Counted from the stretch's first letter, positions 44,436 to 54,000 are shown. The stretch is 64,000 bases of DNA from Psychroserpens jangbogonensis (GCF_000797465.1 NZ_JSWG01000006.1:62001-126000); one strand, 5' to 3'. The notes: a model not told the origin generated them from the letters alone. Numbers and translations are program-made.

Positions 44436-45004
44436 AAGGATTTAAATACTGTAGCTTTAATATTTGGCCATTCTTCTTTTAGAATGCCATAACAACATGT
44501 ACTGCGTCTAAATCCGTCGTTCATGATTGTGTCTTTTCGTAAGATTCCTTCTAGTGTAGCACCCAACTTTTCAGCAGCTTTTCTAGATTTTGGGTTACGT
44601 TCATCAATTCTAAACTCTACTTTTTCGAATTTAAGAGTTTCAAACACATAGTGTAGCATTAAAAACTTCATGTGCTTATTTAGTCCAGTACCTTGAAAAT
44701 CATGACCAATCCATGTCCATCCAATATGTAAGAGTTTGTTTTTCCAATTGATTAAACCAAATCTCGTACTTCCAGCATATTGTTGTTTTTCTTTATCATA
44801 AATAATAAAAGGCAATACTGTATTGTTCTGAAAACCTTCTTCGGCAATTTCTACATAGTTTCGTAGTTTTTCTGGAGTTGAAATATCACTTGGTGAATAA
44901 TAAATCAAATCGTTTTCTTGAACAATAATTGTCAAATGATGGTAATTATCCAGAGTTAAAAGCGATAATTTCACTCGTTCGTTTTCTAAGGTTGGTATAT
45001 TCAT
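44432..45004 (-). CDS. GNAT-family N-acetyltransferase (RimJ/RimL-like)
   Basis: The 190-residue protein has a GNAT core: ERVKLSLLTLDNYHHL at the start, GWTWIGHDFQGTGLNKHMKFLML (acetyl-CoA pyrophosphate loop region) and VEFRIDERNPKSRKAAEKLGATLEGILRK. The last motif is typical of RimJ/RimL-type enzymes that acetylate protein N-termini or small amines. It lies 4 bp after the alpha/beta hydrolase gene. The substrate is unknown. Confidence 0.88.
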   Translation of the reverse strand: MNIPTLENERVKLSLLTLDNYHHLTIIVQENDLIYYSPSDISTPEKLRNYVEIAEEGFQNNTVLPFIIYDKEKQQYAGSTRFGLINWKNKLLHIGWTWIGHDFQGTGLNKHMKFLMLHYVFETLKFEKVEFRIDERNPKSRKAAEKLGATLEGILRKDTIMNDGFRRSTCCYGILKEEWPNIKATVFKSF

Positions 45005-45008
45005 AAGG

Positions 45009-45644
45009 TTAAACTAAGCCATTAATTAATTCTACATTAACAATATGTTTACCATCAAACGGAAGAATTCTCAAATTGTTACCAAATAACGACTCGGCTC
45101 TTTCAGTTTCATATACAATGCGTTCTTCATTTAAAAATTCATCCTGAGTACCATAAATAAGTGTCACTTTAGCTTTTAAAAACTCAAAATCGTTTGGAGT
45201 TAATTCCATAGGAATCCCTCCAGAATGCAAAATGAGTTCACTGCACTGTAGTTTTCGCTTAGCTAGATATCTCATAGAAACACTAACACCTTGTGAGTAT
45301 CCAAAAACGATCAAGTTGATATGTTTCGGAATAGATTCGTTTTCAAATATGGAATCAAAATAAGTCATCACATTTTCGGTTTCGACTAAAGTATTCTCTT
45401 TTGTTAACCAGCTTGCTCCAACATGTTTAAACTTGGGAGCTTGATAATATTTACTTTGTGCTTGAGGTGCAATAATATAATTCTCTTCAGAATGAAGCTC
45501 TTTAAAGTATTTTATAAAATAACGACTCAAATAACCCATACCATGACAAACAAACCAAACATTCTTTGTGTCTTTAGTTAGTTTGTTTAATGTAGAATAG
45601 CTGTTATTAATGGTGTAATAAATTTCCTTTTCGGTAGAATTCAT
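45009..45644 (-). CDS. Alpha/beta hydrolase of the phospholipase/carboxylesterase type
   Basis: The 211-residue protein has the HGMGYL oxyanion loop, the nucleophile elbow VFGYSQGVSVS (Ser about 118), an acid in LIYGTQDEFL and a catalytic His in FDGKHIVN. It is divergent from the menaquinone gene run, and no menH is obvious in this window, so a role as SHCHC synthase is possible. The sequence looks more like a generic esterase. I keep the general call. Confidence 0.83.
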   Translation of the reverse strand: MNSTEKEIYYTINNSYSTLNKLTKDTKNVWFVCHGMGYLSRYFIKYFKELHSEENYIIAPQAQSKYYQAPKFKHVGASWLTKENTLVETENVMTYFDSIFENESIPKHINLIVFGYSQGVSVSMRYLAKRKLQCSELILHSGGIPMELTPNDFEFLKAKVTLIYGTQDEFLNEERIVYETERAESLFGNNLRILPFDGKHIVNVELINGLV

Positions 45645-45648
45645 TTCG

Positions 45649-45656
45649 TATTTTTG
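45649..45656 (+). promoter_or_regulatory. -7 promoter box (TATTTTTG) of the menI/menF/menD run
   Basis: The box is an exact TAnnTTTG match overlapping the 5' end region of the divergent hydrolase gene. The expected start near 45661 is 24 nt before ATG 45685. Confidence 0.6.
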
Positions 45657-45684
45657 TTATCGACTTTAAAAATACAGTATTTCT

Positions 45685-46110
45685 ATGCAATTATCCAAAG
45701 ACGAGATATTGGCAGAAGCCAATTTAATAGCCAAAGGCACTTTATTGGAAACACTTTCTATTGAAATGATAGATTATGGTGATGACTTTTTGGTAGCTAG
45801 AATGCCTGTAACTCCTATAGTTCATCAACCAGATGGCGTTTTACATGGAGGAGCTACAGCAGCTTTAGCTGAAAGCGTTGGTAGTTTTGCAGCTCATTTA
45901 TTTATTGATACAGACAACTTTTTTGTTCGTGGTTTAGAAATAACTGCCAATCATTTAAAAAGTGTTAAAGACGGTTTTGTATACGCTAAAGCAACATTCA
46001 TACACAAAGGAAGAACTACTCAACTTTTAGATATAAGGATCACGGATGACGATGATAGATTAATATCGCTTTGCAGATTATCTACTATTTCGCTTCCAAA
46101 ACAACAATAG
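45685..46110 (+). CDS. menI: Hotdog-fold thioesterase, probable DHNA-CoA thioesterase
   Basis: The 141-residue protein is a PaaI/MenI-type hotdog domain with HQPDGVLHGGATAALAESVGSFAAHLF, in which the Glu/Asp of ALAESVGS is the usual catalytic position. It lies 3 bp upstream of menF and at the head of a menaquinone gene run, so hydrolysis of 1,4-dihydroxy-2-naphthoyl-CoA is the likely reaction. The family also covers other acyl-CoA thioesterases, so the symbol rests on context. Confidence 0.82.
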   Translation: MQLSKDEILAEANLIAKGTLLETLSIEMIDYGDDFLVARMPVTPIVHQPDGVLHGGATAALAESVGSFAAHLFIDTDNFFVRGLEITANHLKSVKDGFVYAKATFIHKGRTTQLLDIRITDDDDRLISLCRLSTISLPKQQ

Positions 46111-46113
46111 AGA

Positions 46114-47229
46114 ATGAGGCCAGACGATTTCTTTTCACATATAGAAAATCAATTCAATAACTCTTTACCTTTTGTAGCCTATAGAAAGCCTAATGACTCT
46201 GTTGCTAAAGCACTGCTTCAGAACACAGATAATTTATATACGACTCAGGATTTCAAAGAAAGCGGATTTGTATTTGCGCCTTTTGACAATTCACAACAGA
46301 CAGTGCTAATACCTTTAGAAGGTTCTGAATTTTTAACCTGTGAAATAGAAGATGAAACCAATAATACTTCGTCTCAAAATAATGCAGAAGTTAATGATGA
46401 TGACAAAGAGTCTCATTTAAAATTGGTGCAAAATGGTATAGAGTCTATTCAAGAAAGTCATTTGAAAAAGGTCGTATTATCAAGATGTGAATCCATTCAG
46501 TTTTCTGAAACTAAATCTATTTCAGTATTTAATCGATTGGTGCAGAATTATCCTAAAGCATTTGTGTACTGTTGGTATCATCCAAAAGTTGGATTGTGGT
46601 TAGGAGCAACTCCCGAAACATTACTTAGTGTTTCAGGGAATCGTTTTAAAACAATGGCTTTGGCTGGAACGCAACCTTATAAGGATTCTACAGATGTTAA
46701 TTGGAAAGATAAGGAAAGAGAAGAACAACAATTTGTTACTGATTATATAGAAGATAGATTGAAGTCATCTGTAAGTAGTATATCAATCTCGGAACCTAAA
46801 ACAATAAAAGCAGGAAACCTTTTGCATTTACAATCTAATATTAGCGGAATTCTGGATACAGAGTTGAACTATGTTTTAAAGAAATTGCATCCAACACCTG
46901 CTGTTTGTGGATTGCCAGTAAAAGAAGCTAAGACATTTATTCTCGAAAATGAATCGTACGATCGTGAATTTTATACAGGTTTTTTAGGTGAACTAAACTT
47001 AATGGAAACGACTTCGAGAAATACTAATAGTCGTAATGTAGAAAATAATGCTTACAGCTCAGTAAAGACTGTGAGTAACATGTTTGTAAATCTACGTTGC
47101 ATGCAAGTAAAAAACAATCAAGCATTAATCTATGTTGGAGGCGGAATTACTAAAGATTCTAATCCAGAATTTGAATGGGAGGAAACGGTTTCAAAAGCCG
47201 AAACTATGAAGCGCGTTTTGATATCTTAA
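46114..47229 (+). CDS. menF: Isochorismate synthase
   Basis: The 371-residue protein belongs to the chorismate-binding family: KKVVLSRCESIQF, YCWYHPKVGLWLGATPETLL, MALAGTQ, LHPTPAVCGLPVKEAKTFI and REFYTGFLGEL are all in the expected order. It converts chorismate to isochorismate, the first dedicated step to menaquinone. The ATG lies 3 bp after the thioesterase stop. menD follows 30 bp downstream. An entC-type siderophore enzyme would look similar, but the context favours menF. Confidence 0.93.
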   Translation: MRPDDFFSHIENQFNNSLPFVAYRKPNDSVAKALLQNTDNLYTTQDFKESGFVFAPFDNSQQTVLIPLEGSEFLTCEIEDETNNTSSQNNAEVNDDDKESHLKLVQNGIESIQESHLKKVVLSRCESIQFSETKSISVFNRLVQNYPKAFVYCWYHPKVGLWLGATPETLLSVSGNRFKTMALAGTQPYKDSTDVNWKDKEREEQQFVTDYIEDRLKSSVSSISISEPKTIKAGNLLHLQSNISGILDTELNYVLKKLHPTPAVCGLPVKEAKTFILENESYDREFYTGFLGELNLMETTSRNTNSRNVENNAYSSVKTVSNMFVNLRCMQVKNNQALIYVGGGITKDSNPEFEWEETVSKAETMKRVLIS

Positions 47230-47246
47230 TACAGCTATTTTTTTAT

Positions 47247-47254
47247 TAAATTTG
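47247..47254 (+). promoter_or_regulatory. Possible -7 promoter box (TAAATTTG) before menD
   Basis: The box matches TAnnTTTG and ends 5 bp before the menD ATG at 47260. A transcript from it would start at about 47259, giving almost no leader. It lies inside a gene run, so it may be fortuitous. Confidence 0.35.
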
Positions 47255-47259
47255 TAGTC

Positions 47260-49020
47260 ATGGTTTACTCAAAAATCCCTTTAGCACAAACTGTAGTTCA
47301 GTTGTGCAAACTCAAAAATATTAAGCACATTGTTATTTCTCCAGGAAGCAGAAATGCACCTCTTACTATTGGCTTTACAAATGATGACTTTTTTACATGC
47401 TATAGCATTGTAGATGAGCGCTGTGCTGCTTTTTTTGGTTTGGGTATTGCCCAACAAACAAAAGAAACGGTTGCTATGATTTGCACGTCTGGTAGTGCAT
47501 TGTTAAACTATTATCCAGCAATTTCAGAAGCATTTTATAGTGATATACCTTTAGTTGTGTTATCAGCAGACAGACCAAAGCATTTGATTAATGTTGGTGA
47601 TGGGCAAACTATTAATCAGAAAAATGTATTTGAAAACCATATTTTATATTCAGCTAATCTAAAGTTAGATCTCAAAGACGAAAACAAATTACCTCAAAAG
47701 GAGGAATTGCCAATCTTTAAGAGTTTGGAGAATAAGCTTGAACGCATGTTAGGTTTACAACAAGGAATCCAGTCATTTAATGAAACTGAAATTAATACTG
47801 CTTTAAACTTAGCTAAGCTAAAAAAAGGTCCAGTACATATTAATGTGCCTTTTGATGAACCTCTTTACGAACTAACCGACACTTTAACTGTAAATCCAAA
47901 AGCAGAGGCTATAGACATTAAGCCTTTAAAAATTGATGCAACAGAATTAGATGATTGCCTTGATGAATGGTATGTTGCAAAACGAAAAATGATATTGGTT
48001 GGTGTTTTAGAACCAAATTCTATAGAGCAACAATTCTTAGAAGACTTAGCAAATGATGATGGCGTTTTAATTTTTACAGAAACGACTTCAAATCTGCATC
48101 ATCCTAACTTTTTCCCAAGTATTGATAAAATTATTGCGCCTTTATCCGAAAAGGAGTTAAAAGATCTTCAACCGGATATTTTACTCACTTTTGGCGGTAT
48201 GATTGTGTCAAAAAAAGTGAAGGCATTTTTACGAAAACACAAACCAAAACAGCATTGGCACTTAGACGAGAAGAAAGCATATGATACGTTTTTCTGTTTA
48301 ACAAAGCATATTGAAGTTTCTCCTAATCAATTCTTATCTGCGTTTTTATCAAAAATTACACATGTTGCAAAGAGTAATTATTTTGAAAGCTGGACGTTAA
48401 TAAAAAAACACAGAAGTAAAAAACATTTAGAATACATCAAGCAAATTCCTTTTTCAGATTTTAAAGTGTTTAATAATGTTTTAAAAGCTATTCCTAATAA
48501 AACAATACTTCAACTTGGAAATAGTTCAGCCATTCGATATGCACAATTATTTAATTTGAATCCATCATTAGAAGTGTTTTGCAATAGAGGAACAAGTGGA
48601 ATAGATGGAAGTACATCAACAGCCATTGGATGTTCAGTAGCTGCAAATAAGCAAACCACGTTTATTACTGGAGATTTGAGTTTCTTTTACGATAGTAATG
48701 GCTTATGGAATAGTTATATTCCGAATAACTTCAGAATTATTGTTATTAATAATCAAGGAGGAGGCATTTTTAGAATTTTACCTGGTCATAAAAACACAGA
48801 TAATTTTGAAAACTATTTTGAAACCACACATCATTTGACAGCTAAACACTTATCAGATATGTATTCGTTTGAATACAACAAAGCTTCAAATGAAACAGAA
48901 TTGTCTGAGTTATTAAAAGATTTCTTTAATGAATCTAATTCGCCTAAACTTCTTGAAATTTTTACTCCAAGAACAGAAAATGATAGTATTCTCATTGACT
49001 ATTTCAATTATATTAAATAA
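47260..49020 (+). CDS. menD: SEPHCHC synthase MenD
   Basis: The 586-residue protein is a ThDP-dependent enzyme. The N-terminal domain has HIVISPGSRNAPLTIGF and VDERCAAFFGLGIAQQ, with the catalytic Glu of this family, and CTSGSALLNYYPAISEAFY. The ThDP/Mg2+ site appears as GDLSFFYDSNGLWN and NNQGGGIF near residues 475-505. It joins 2-oxoglutarate to isochorismate. The length is normal. It is the third gene of the menI-menF-menD run. Confidence 0.96.
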   Translation: MVYSKIPLAQTVVQLCKLKNIKHIVISPGSRNAPLTIGFTNDDFFTCYSIVDERCAAFFGLGIAQQTKETVAMICTSGSALLNYYPAISEAFYSDIPLVVLSADRPKHLINVGDGQTINQKNVFENHILYSANLKLDLKDENKLPQKEELPIFKSLENKLERMLGLQQGIQSFNETEINTALNLAKLKKGPVHINVPFDEPLYELTDTLTVNPKAEAIDIKPLKIDATELDDCLDEWYVAKRKMILVGVLEPNSIEQQFLEDLANDDGVLIFTETTSNLHHPNFFPSIDKIIAPLSEKELKDLQPDILLTFGGMIVSKKVKAFLRKHKPKQHWHLDEKKAYDTFFCLTKHIEVSPNQFLSAFLSKITHVAKSNYFESWTLIKKHRSKKHLEYIKQIPFSDFKVFNNVLKAIPNKTILQLGNSSAIRYAQLFNLNPSLEVFCNRGTSGIDGSTSTAIGCSVAANKQTTFITGDLSFFYDSNGLWNSYIPNNFRIIVINNQGGGIFRILPGHKNTDNFENYFETTHHLTAKHLSDMYSFEYNKASNETELSELLKDFFNESNSPKLLEIFTPRTENDSILIDYFNYIK

Positions 49021-49109
49021 TCGTTATTTGTGACCTTTTCATAATTTATGTGTCTTAAAATTGACTATCTTTATATATAGTTTTTTTAAACACTTAAAAT
49101 TTATTAGAC

Positions 49110-49448
49110 ATGAGTAAAAGAGACGAATTAATAGCAAAGTATGCCACAGACTTAAAAGATAAATGTGGTGTAAATCCAGATATGGATTTATTGACAAAAG
49201 TAACTATTGGTTGTGGACCATCTATCTACAATGCTGATGCTGCTACAGTTTCAGGATCTGATGATTCAGAATTAGCTACTGTTAAGAATAACTTCTTAAT
49301 CAAGAAATTAGGATTAAAAGATAGTGCAGATTTAAACAAAGGTATTGATGCTGTAATGGAAACTTACGGAAAGTCAAACCGTAACAAATACAGAGCAGTA
49401 GTGTATTATTTATTGACAAAACACTTTAAGAAAGAGTCAGTATATTAA
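49110..49448 (+). CDS. DUF2853 family protein
   Basis: The 112-residue soluble protein matches DUF2853: MSKRDELIAKYATDLKDKCG, DLLTKVTIGCGPSIYNADAATVSGSD, NFLIKKLGL and NKYRAVVYYLLTKHF. The function is unknown. It sits between menD and the CvfB-like gene, a position it often has in Flavobacteriaceae, and is followed by a terminator, so it may be expressed apart from the pathway genes. Confidence 0.9.
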   Translation: MSKRDELIAKYATDLKDKCGVNPDMDLLTKVTIGCGPSIYNADAATVSGSDDSELATVKNNFLIKKLGLKDSADLNKGIDAVMETYGKSNRNKYRAVVYYLLTKHFKKESVY

Positions 49449-49469
49449 TTGCTAACTTTTATAAGTATA

Positions 49470-49510
49470 AAAAGCGTTATGATTCTCATAGAATTATAAC
49501 GCTTTTTTTA
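49470..49510 (+). terminator. Rho-independent terminator
   Basis: AAAAGCGTTAT pairs with ATAACGCTTTT over a loop with an inner A-T-rich pairing (GATTCTCATAGAATT), followed by a T tract. It closes the DUF2853 gene. Confidence 0.9.
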
Positions 49511-49530
49511 TTTCTATTCTGTAATATCTG

Positions 49531-49538
49531 TATCTTTG
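49531..49538 (+). promoter_or_regulatory. -7 promoter box (TATCTTTG) of the CvfB-like gene
   Basis: An exact TAnnTTTG match just after a terminator. Using the 12-bp offset seen at the Crp-type promoters, transcription would start at 49543, the A of the ATG, so the message may be leaderless. Confidence 0.6.
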
Positions 49539-49542
49539 CCGC

Positions 49543-50373
49543 ATGATAAAAGTTGGAGAATATAATACGTTAGAGATACTTCGTGAAAGTGAACAAGGTT
49601 TATACCTTGCAGATGCAGATGGAAATGAGGTTTTATTACCAAACAGGTATGTTCCTAAAGAATTTAAAATATGGGAACCTATTGATGTTTTTGTATATCT
49701 TGATAATGAAGAGAGACCAGTCGCAGTAACTGATGAACCTTATGTTACGGTTAATGATTTTGCAATGTTACGTTGTAATCAAGTGACAGATCATGGTGCG
49801 TTTTTAGATTGGGGAATGGTTAAAGAATTGTTCTGTCCATTTAGAGAACAAGCGTTTAAAATGAAAGCAGGAGGCTGGTATTTGATTTTTTGTTATTTAG
49901 ATGAAGAATCAGGTAGACTAGTAGCATCAAGTAAAACAAATAGCTTTTTAGATAATAAAGAGTTAACTGTTCAACAGTTTGATGAAGTTGATCTTATTGT
50001 ATCTCATCCTTCAGAACTTGGAATGAATGTTATTATTAATAAAGTACACCACGGATTAATTTTTAAAGATGATATTTTTAAAGAATTGAGCGTAGGTGAT
50101 AAACTGAAAGGTATTGTTAAAAAAGTTCGTAATGATAACAAATTAGACATTAAATTAGGTCAAATTGGATATCGTAATATTGAACCAAATGCTGAAAAAA
50201 TTCTTCATATTCTAGAAGATAGTGATGGCTATTTAGCTTTAACTGACAAATCTAATCCTGATCAGATTAAAGATCAATTAGAAATGAGCAAAAAGAATTT
50301 CAAAAAAGCTATAGGTTCTTTATATAGACAACGATTGATTACCATTGAAACTGATGGGATACGATTAGTTTAA
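49543..50373 (+). CDS. CvfB-like S1 RNA-binding protein
   Basis: The 276-residue protein consists of several S1-like OB folds followed by a winged helix. It shows the family start (GEYNTLEILRESEQGLYLADADGNEVLLPNRYVP), AFLDWGMVKELFCPF and a C-terminal YLALTDKSNPDQIKDQLEMSKKNFKKAIGSLYRQR, matching CvfB/YitL. CvfB proteins bind RNA and affect virulence genes in staphylococci. It lies between two transcription signals and may have a leaderless start. Confidence 0.9.
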   Translation: MIKVGEYNTLEILRESEQGLYLADADGNEVLLPNRYVPKEFKIWEPIDVFVYLDNEERPVAVTDEPYVTVNDFAMLRCNQVTDHGAFLDWGMVKELFCPFREQAFKMKAGGWYLIFCYLDEESGRLVASSKTNSFLDNKELTVQQFDEVDLIVSHPSELGMNVIINKVHHGLIFKDDIFKELSVGDKLKGIVKKVRNDNKLDIKLGQIGYRNIEPNAEKILHILEDSDGYLALTDKSNPDQIKDQLEMSKKNFKKAIGSLYRQRLITIETDGIRLV

Positions 50374-50443
50374 AGGAATTTTAATTTCTTTCTTTCTGAA
50401 TTATAACTGTATTTAATGCTTCAAATAATTTATTTAAAAGCAG

Positions 50444-50451
50444 TATTTTTG
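50444..50451 (+). promoter_or_regulatory. -7 promoter box (TATTTTTG) of menB-menA
   Basis: An exact TAnnTTTG match. The expected start near 50456 is 14 nt before ATG 50470. Confidence 0.6.
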
Positions 50452-50469
50452 TGCTAAACAGATTTAACT

Positions 50470-51309
50470 ATGGATAAAGCAAAATGGGTTACAGTAAAAA
50501 CCTATGAAGATATCACTTATAAAAAATGTGATGGTGTCGCAAGAATTGCGTTTAATCGTCCGAATATTAGAAATGCTTTTAGACCAAAGACTACCAGTGA
50601 ACTTTATGACGCTTTTTACGATGCAACTGAAGATGTAAATATTGGTGTTGTTTTATTATCTGCTGAAGGTCCTTCAACAAAAGACGGTATTTGGAGCTTT
50701 TGTTCTGGAGGTGATCAAAAAGCTAGAGGTCACCAAGGTTATGTAGGTGAAGATGGATACCATCGTTTAAATATTCTTGAAGTTCAACGTTTAATCAGAT
50801 TCATGCCAAAAGCAGTAATAGCTGTTGTTCCAGGTTGGGCAGTTGGAGGTGGACATAGTTTACATGTGGTTTGCGATTTAACTATAGCGAGTAAAGAACA
50901 TGCGATTTTTAAGCAAACAGATGCTGATGTAACCAGTTTTGATGGTGGTTATGGTTCAGCTTATTTGGCTAAAATGGTCGGACAAAAAAGAGCACGTGAG
51001 ATATTTTTCCTCGGAAGAAATTACTCAGCACAAGAAGCTTATGACATGGGAATGGTAAACGCCGTAATTCCTCATGCTGAATTAGAAGATACTGCCTTTG
51101 AATGGGCTCAAGAAATACTAGAGAAATCACCAACATCCATTAAGATGCTTAAATTCGCAATGAATCTAACCGATGATGGTATGGTTGGTCAACAAGTATT
51201 TGCAGGAGAAGCAACACGATTGGCTTATATGACAGACGAAGCTAAAGAAGGTCGTGATGCGTTTTTAGAAAAACGTAAGCCAAACTTCGATAAAAAATGG
51301 ATTCCATAA
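50470..51309 (+). CDS. menB: 1,4-Dihydroxy-2-naphthoyl-CoA synthase
   Basis: The 279-residue crotonase-fold protein shows FCSGGDQKARG (oxyanion and bicarbonate region), VPGWAVGGGHSLHVVCDLTIAS and TDADVTSFDGGYGSAYLAK, all diagnostic of MenB. It closes the second ring from o-succinylbenzoyl-CoA. The length matches the family. menA starts 15 bp downstream, so the two form an operon with their own promoter. Confidence 0.97.
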   Translation: MDKAKWVTVKTYEDITYKKCDGVARIAFNRPNIRNAFRPKTTSELYDAFYDATEDVNIGVVLLSAEGPSTKDGIWSFCSGGDQKARGHQGYVGEDGYHRLNILEVQRLIRFMPKAVIAVVPGWAVGGGHSLHVVCDLTIASKEHAIFKQTDADVTSFDGGYGSAYLAKMVGQKRAREIFFLGRNYSAQEAYDMGMVNAVIPHAELEDTAFEWAQEILEKSPTSIKMLKFAMNLTDDGMVGQQVFAGEATRLAYMTDEAKEGRDAFLEKRKPNFDKKWIP

Positions 51310-51324
51310 ATAGATCTCTATTGT

Positions 51325-52230
51325 ATGTTTAAAAAAATTAAACCTTGGATTTCTGCATTTCGATTGCGAACCTTACCCTTGTCAGTTTCCGGAATTATTA
51401 TTGGTGCATGCTTGGCAGAACACAATGGTTCTTTTAGTCCATTTGTGTTTATTATCGCAATTTTGTTAACCATCAGTTTGCAAATTCTGTCCAATCTTGC
51501 TAATGATTATGGAGATGGAGTAAAAGGAACAGATAACGAAAATAGAGTAGGACCAGAACGTGCCATTCAAAGTGGAGCAATAAGTGAGGATGAAATGATG
51601 CTAGGTATTAAGAACAATATCTTAATTGTTGTTGGCTTAGCTGTTGCACTTATCTATGCGTCTTTTGGAGTAAGTCATTTATTATTATCGCTCTTATTTT
51701 TATTACTCGCAGGTTTATCAATTTATGCAGCTATTAGTTATACCGTTGGAGAATCGGCATATGGCTATAGAGGTTTAGGTGATGTTTTCGTTTTTATATT
51801 CTTCGGTTTAGTGAGTGTTGGCGGAAGTTATTTGCTATTTGCAAAGCATTTAGATCATCATATATTTCTACCTGCAGTAACTTTAGGTCTATTAAGTGTA
51901 GGTGTTTTAAACCTCAATAATATGAGAGATATCGATTCAGATCGAGCTTCTAATAAAATGACATTAGCCGTGAAATTGGGAAAGAAAAGAGCAAAACAAT
52001 ACCATTTGTTTTTGATAGGATCTGCTATAGCTATATCTGTGATTTTTGGAGTATTATATTTTTCTTCGTTTTATAATTTACTTTTCTTCATAGCTTTTAT
52101 TCCTTTATGTATTCATATGATAAAGATTAGCAAAGCCAAAGTTCCTAATGATTTTGATTCGCAGTTAAAGGTATTAGCCTTAACTACTTTCTTGTTTTCT
52201 GTACTTTTAGGCGTTGGTTATATTTTATGA
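51325..52230 (+). CDS. menA: 1,4-Dihydroxy-2-naphthoate polyprenyltransferase
   Basis: The 301-residue UbiA-family membrane protein has about nine spans and both Asp-rich motifs: NLANDYGDGVKGTDNENRVGP (about 61-81) and NNMRDIDSDRASNKMTLAVK (about 194-213). It attaches the polyprenyl tail to DHNA at the inner membrane. It follows menB by 15 bp. A terminator lies about 110 bp downstream. Confidence 0.96.
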   Translation: MFKKIKPWISAFRLRTLPLSVSGIIIGACLAEHNGSFSPFVFIIAILLTISLQILSNLANDYGDGVKGTDNENRVGPERAIQSGAISEDEMMLGIKNNILIVVGLAVALIYASFGVSHLLLSLLFLLLAGLSIYAAISYTVGESAYGYRGLGDVFVFIFFGLVSVGGSYLLFAKHLDHHIFLPAVTLGLLSVGVLNLNNMRDIDSDRASNKMTLAVKLGKKRAKQYHLFLIGSAIAISVIFGVLYFSSFYNLLFFIAFIPLCIHMIKISKAKVPNDFDSQLKVLALTTFLFSVLLGVGYIL

Positions 52231-52341
52231 TATTTTTAACATAATTGTTTGGTTATCAAAGAATTAATTCTTATATTTATTACAGAAATTTTGTAGGTCG
52301 GCATTAATTGCTATTATGTTGGCAATAAAATTTGGGGCTTT

Positions 52342-52382
52342 AAAACTCAGACAAATTATCTTTAATCTGTCTGAGTTTTTTC
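52342..52382 (+). terminator. Rho-independent terminator
   Basis: AAAACTCAGACA pairs perfectly with TGTCTGAGTTTT over a 14-base loop and runs into a T tract. It ends the menBA unit. The bases 52231-52341 show nothing else. Confidence 0.9.
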
Positions 52383-52425
52383 GTATTTTACACTTCTATA
52401 ATTATCCATTAAAAACTTCCTTCTT

Positions 52426-53103
52426 ATGCAAATCACATTTTATGGTCACGCAAGTCTAGGTATTAAAATTGCTGATATTAATATTCTTGTTGATCCTTTT
52501 ATCTCTGGAAACCCAAAAGCATCAGAAATAAATATTGAAGAGCTTGACGCTGATTTCATTTTAGTGACACATGCACATCAAGATCATATTTTAGATGTTG
52601 AAGCTATAGCAAAGCGTACAGGAGCAGTTGTAGTTTCAAATTTTGAAATTGCTACACATTACGATAAACTAGGAATAGAAAATCATCCTATGAATCATGG
52701 TGGTCAGTGGGAATTTGAATTTGGAACCGTAAAATATGTAAATGCCATTCATACATCTTCTTTCCCAGATGGTAGTTATGGCGGACAACCAGGAGGATTC
52801 GTTATTGAAGGTGAACACAAAAATATTTACATTGCTGGTGATACAGCTTTAACAATGGATATGAAATTAATTCCATTGCAAACAAAATTAGATTTGGCCA
52901 TTTTACCTATTGGAGACAATTTTACAATGGGAATTAACGATGCACTAATTGCAAGTGATTTTGTAGAATGTGATAAGGTTTTAGGGTATCACTTTGATAC
53001 GTTTGGTTATATTGAAATTGATCATGAAACTGCAAAGCGAAAATTCTTCGATCAAGATAAAGATCTCATGCTTCTGGGAATTGGAGAAAATATTGAATTA
53101 TAG
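52426..53103 (+). CDS. Metal-dependent hydrolase, UPF0173 (metallo-beta-lactamase fold)
   Basis: The 225-residue protein begins MQITFYGHASLGIKI and has the HAHQDHILD zinc motif, NHGGQWEF, IAGDTALTMDMKLI and GYHFDTFG, all typical of the UPF0173 branch of the metallo-beta-lactamase fold. The substrate is unknown. It lies between menA and menC, a conserved position in this family of bacteria, but no pathway role is proven. Confidence 0.9.
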   Translation: MQITFYGHASLGIKIADINILVDPFISGNPKASEINIEELDADFILVTHAHQDHILDVEAIAKRTGAVVVSNFEIATHYDKLGIENHPMNHGGQWEFEFGTVKYVNAIHTSSFPDGSYGGQPGGFVIEGEHKNIYIAGDTALTMDMKLIPLQTKLDLAILPIGDNFTMGINDALIASDFVECDKVLGYHFDTFGYIEIDHETAKRKFFDQDKDLMLLGIGENIEL

Positions 53104-53106
53104 AGC

Positions 53107-54000
53107 TTAATTGTTTTCTAACCAATCTTTCCTCAAATCTTCACTTACCGTTCCTGTTCCATCGTGTTTCCAACCAGGTGGTTTGATGAGATAAAGCAAC
53201 CTATTCTTAAAAGATTTTCGTCCTGAAAAAGCATCTTTAAACATATGAATCCATTCTATAAATGCAATTTTTATAGGATTATACGTATTGATGTTTTTTA
53301 CCAATCCATAAACAACCTTTTCGTTTTCTAATTCTGGTTGAAAGGTTCCAAAGAACTTATCCCAAATAATTAAAATACCTGCATGATTTCTATCCAAATA
53401 CAAAGGGTTACTGCCATGATGTACACGATGATGTGAAGGCGTATTAAAAACAGCTTCAAACCAACGAGGCAGTTTATTTATAGCTTCTGTATGGATCCAA
53501 AACTGATATAATAAACTAATAGACATTTGAAGCATAATAAGAGCAGGATGGAAGCCCAATAAAGGCAGCCACAACCAAAAGATAAATGTATAGAATCCAC
53601 CAGACCATGTTTGACGTAAGGCAGTACTTAAATTATAATGCTGTGATGAATGATGCACAACATGCGAAGCCCAAAATAGCCGACATTCATGAGAGACACG
53701 ATGAAACCAATAATATGCAAAATCATCAGCAAAGAAAATTAAAATAAAACACCACCAAGTAATAGGAATCGTCAAGATTCTAAAATTTTCGTAGATATAA
53801 AAGAATGATAATAATACCAAAGCTTTACTGAAAAACCCTAAAAAAACATTGCCTAAACCCATAGCAATCGAGGAGAAGGCATCCTTAGGTTCATACGTTT
53901 TAATGCCTTGTTTAATGGTTACAAATATTTCTAATAGCATTGCCACTATAAAAAATGGAATGGCATATAAAATGATATTTGGGAAATTGGGATCTTGCAT
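53107..54000 (-). CDS. Sterol desaturase/fatty acid hydroxylase family protein
   Basis: The 297-residue membrane protein carries the di-iron histidine boxes: HRVSHECRLFWASHVVHHSS (HxxxH and HxxHH) and NTPSHHRVHHGSNPLY. Four spans surround them. Such enzymes hydroxylate or desaturate lipids. It is convergent with the UPF0173 gene and divergent from the DUF2490 gene, so it is transcribed alone. The substrate is unknown. Confidence 0.92.
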   Translation of the reverse strand: MQDPNFPNIILYAIPFFIVAMLLEIFVTIKQGIKTYEPKDAFSSIAMGLGNVFLGFFSKALVLLSFFYIYENFRILTIPITWWCFILIFFADDFAYYWFHRVSHECRLFWASHVVHHSSQHYNLSTALRQTWSGGFYTFIFWLWLPLLGFHPALIMLQMSISLLYQFWIHTEAINKLPRWFEAVFNTPSHHRVHHGSNPLYLDRNHAGILIIWDKFFGTFQPELENEKVVYGLVKNINTYNPIKIAFIEWIHMFKDAFSGRKSFKNRLLYLIKPPGWKHDGTGTVSEDLRKDWLENN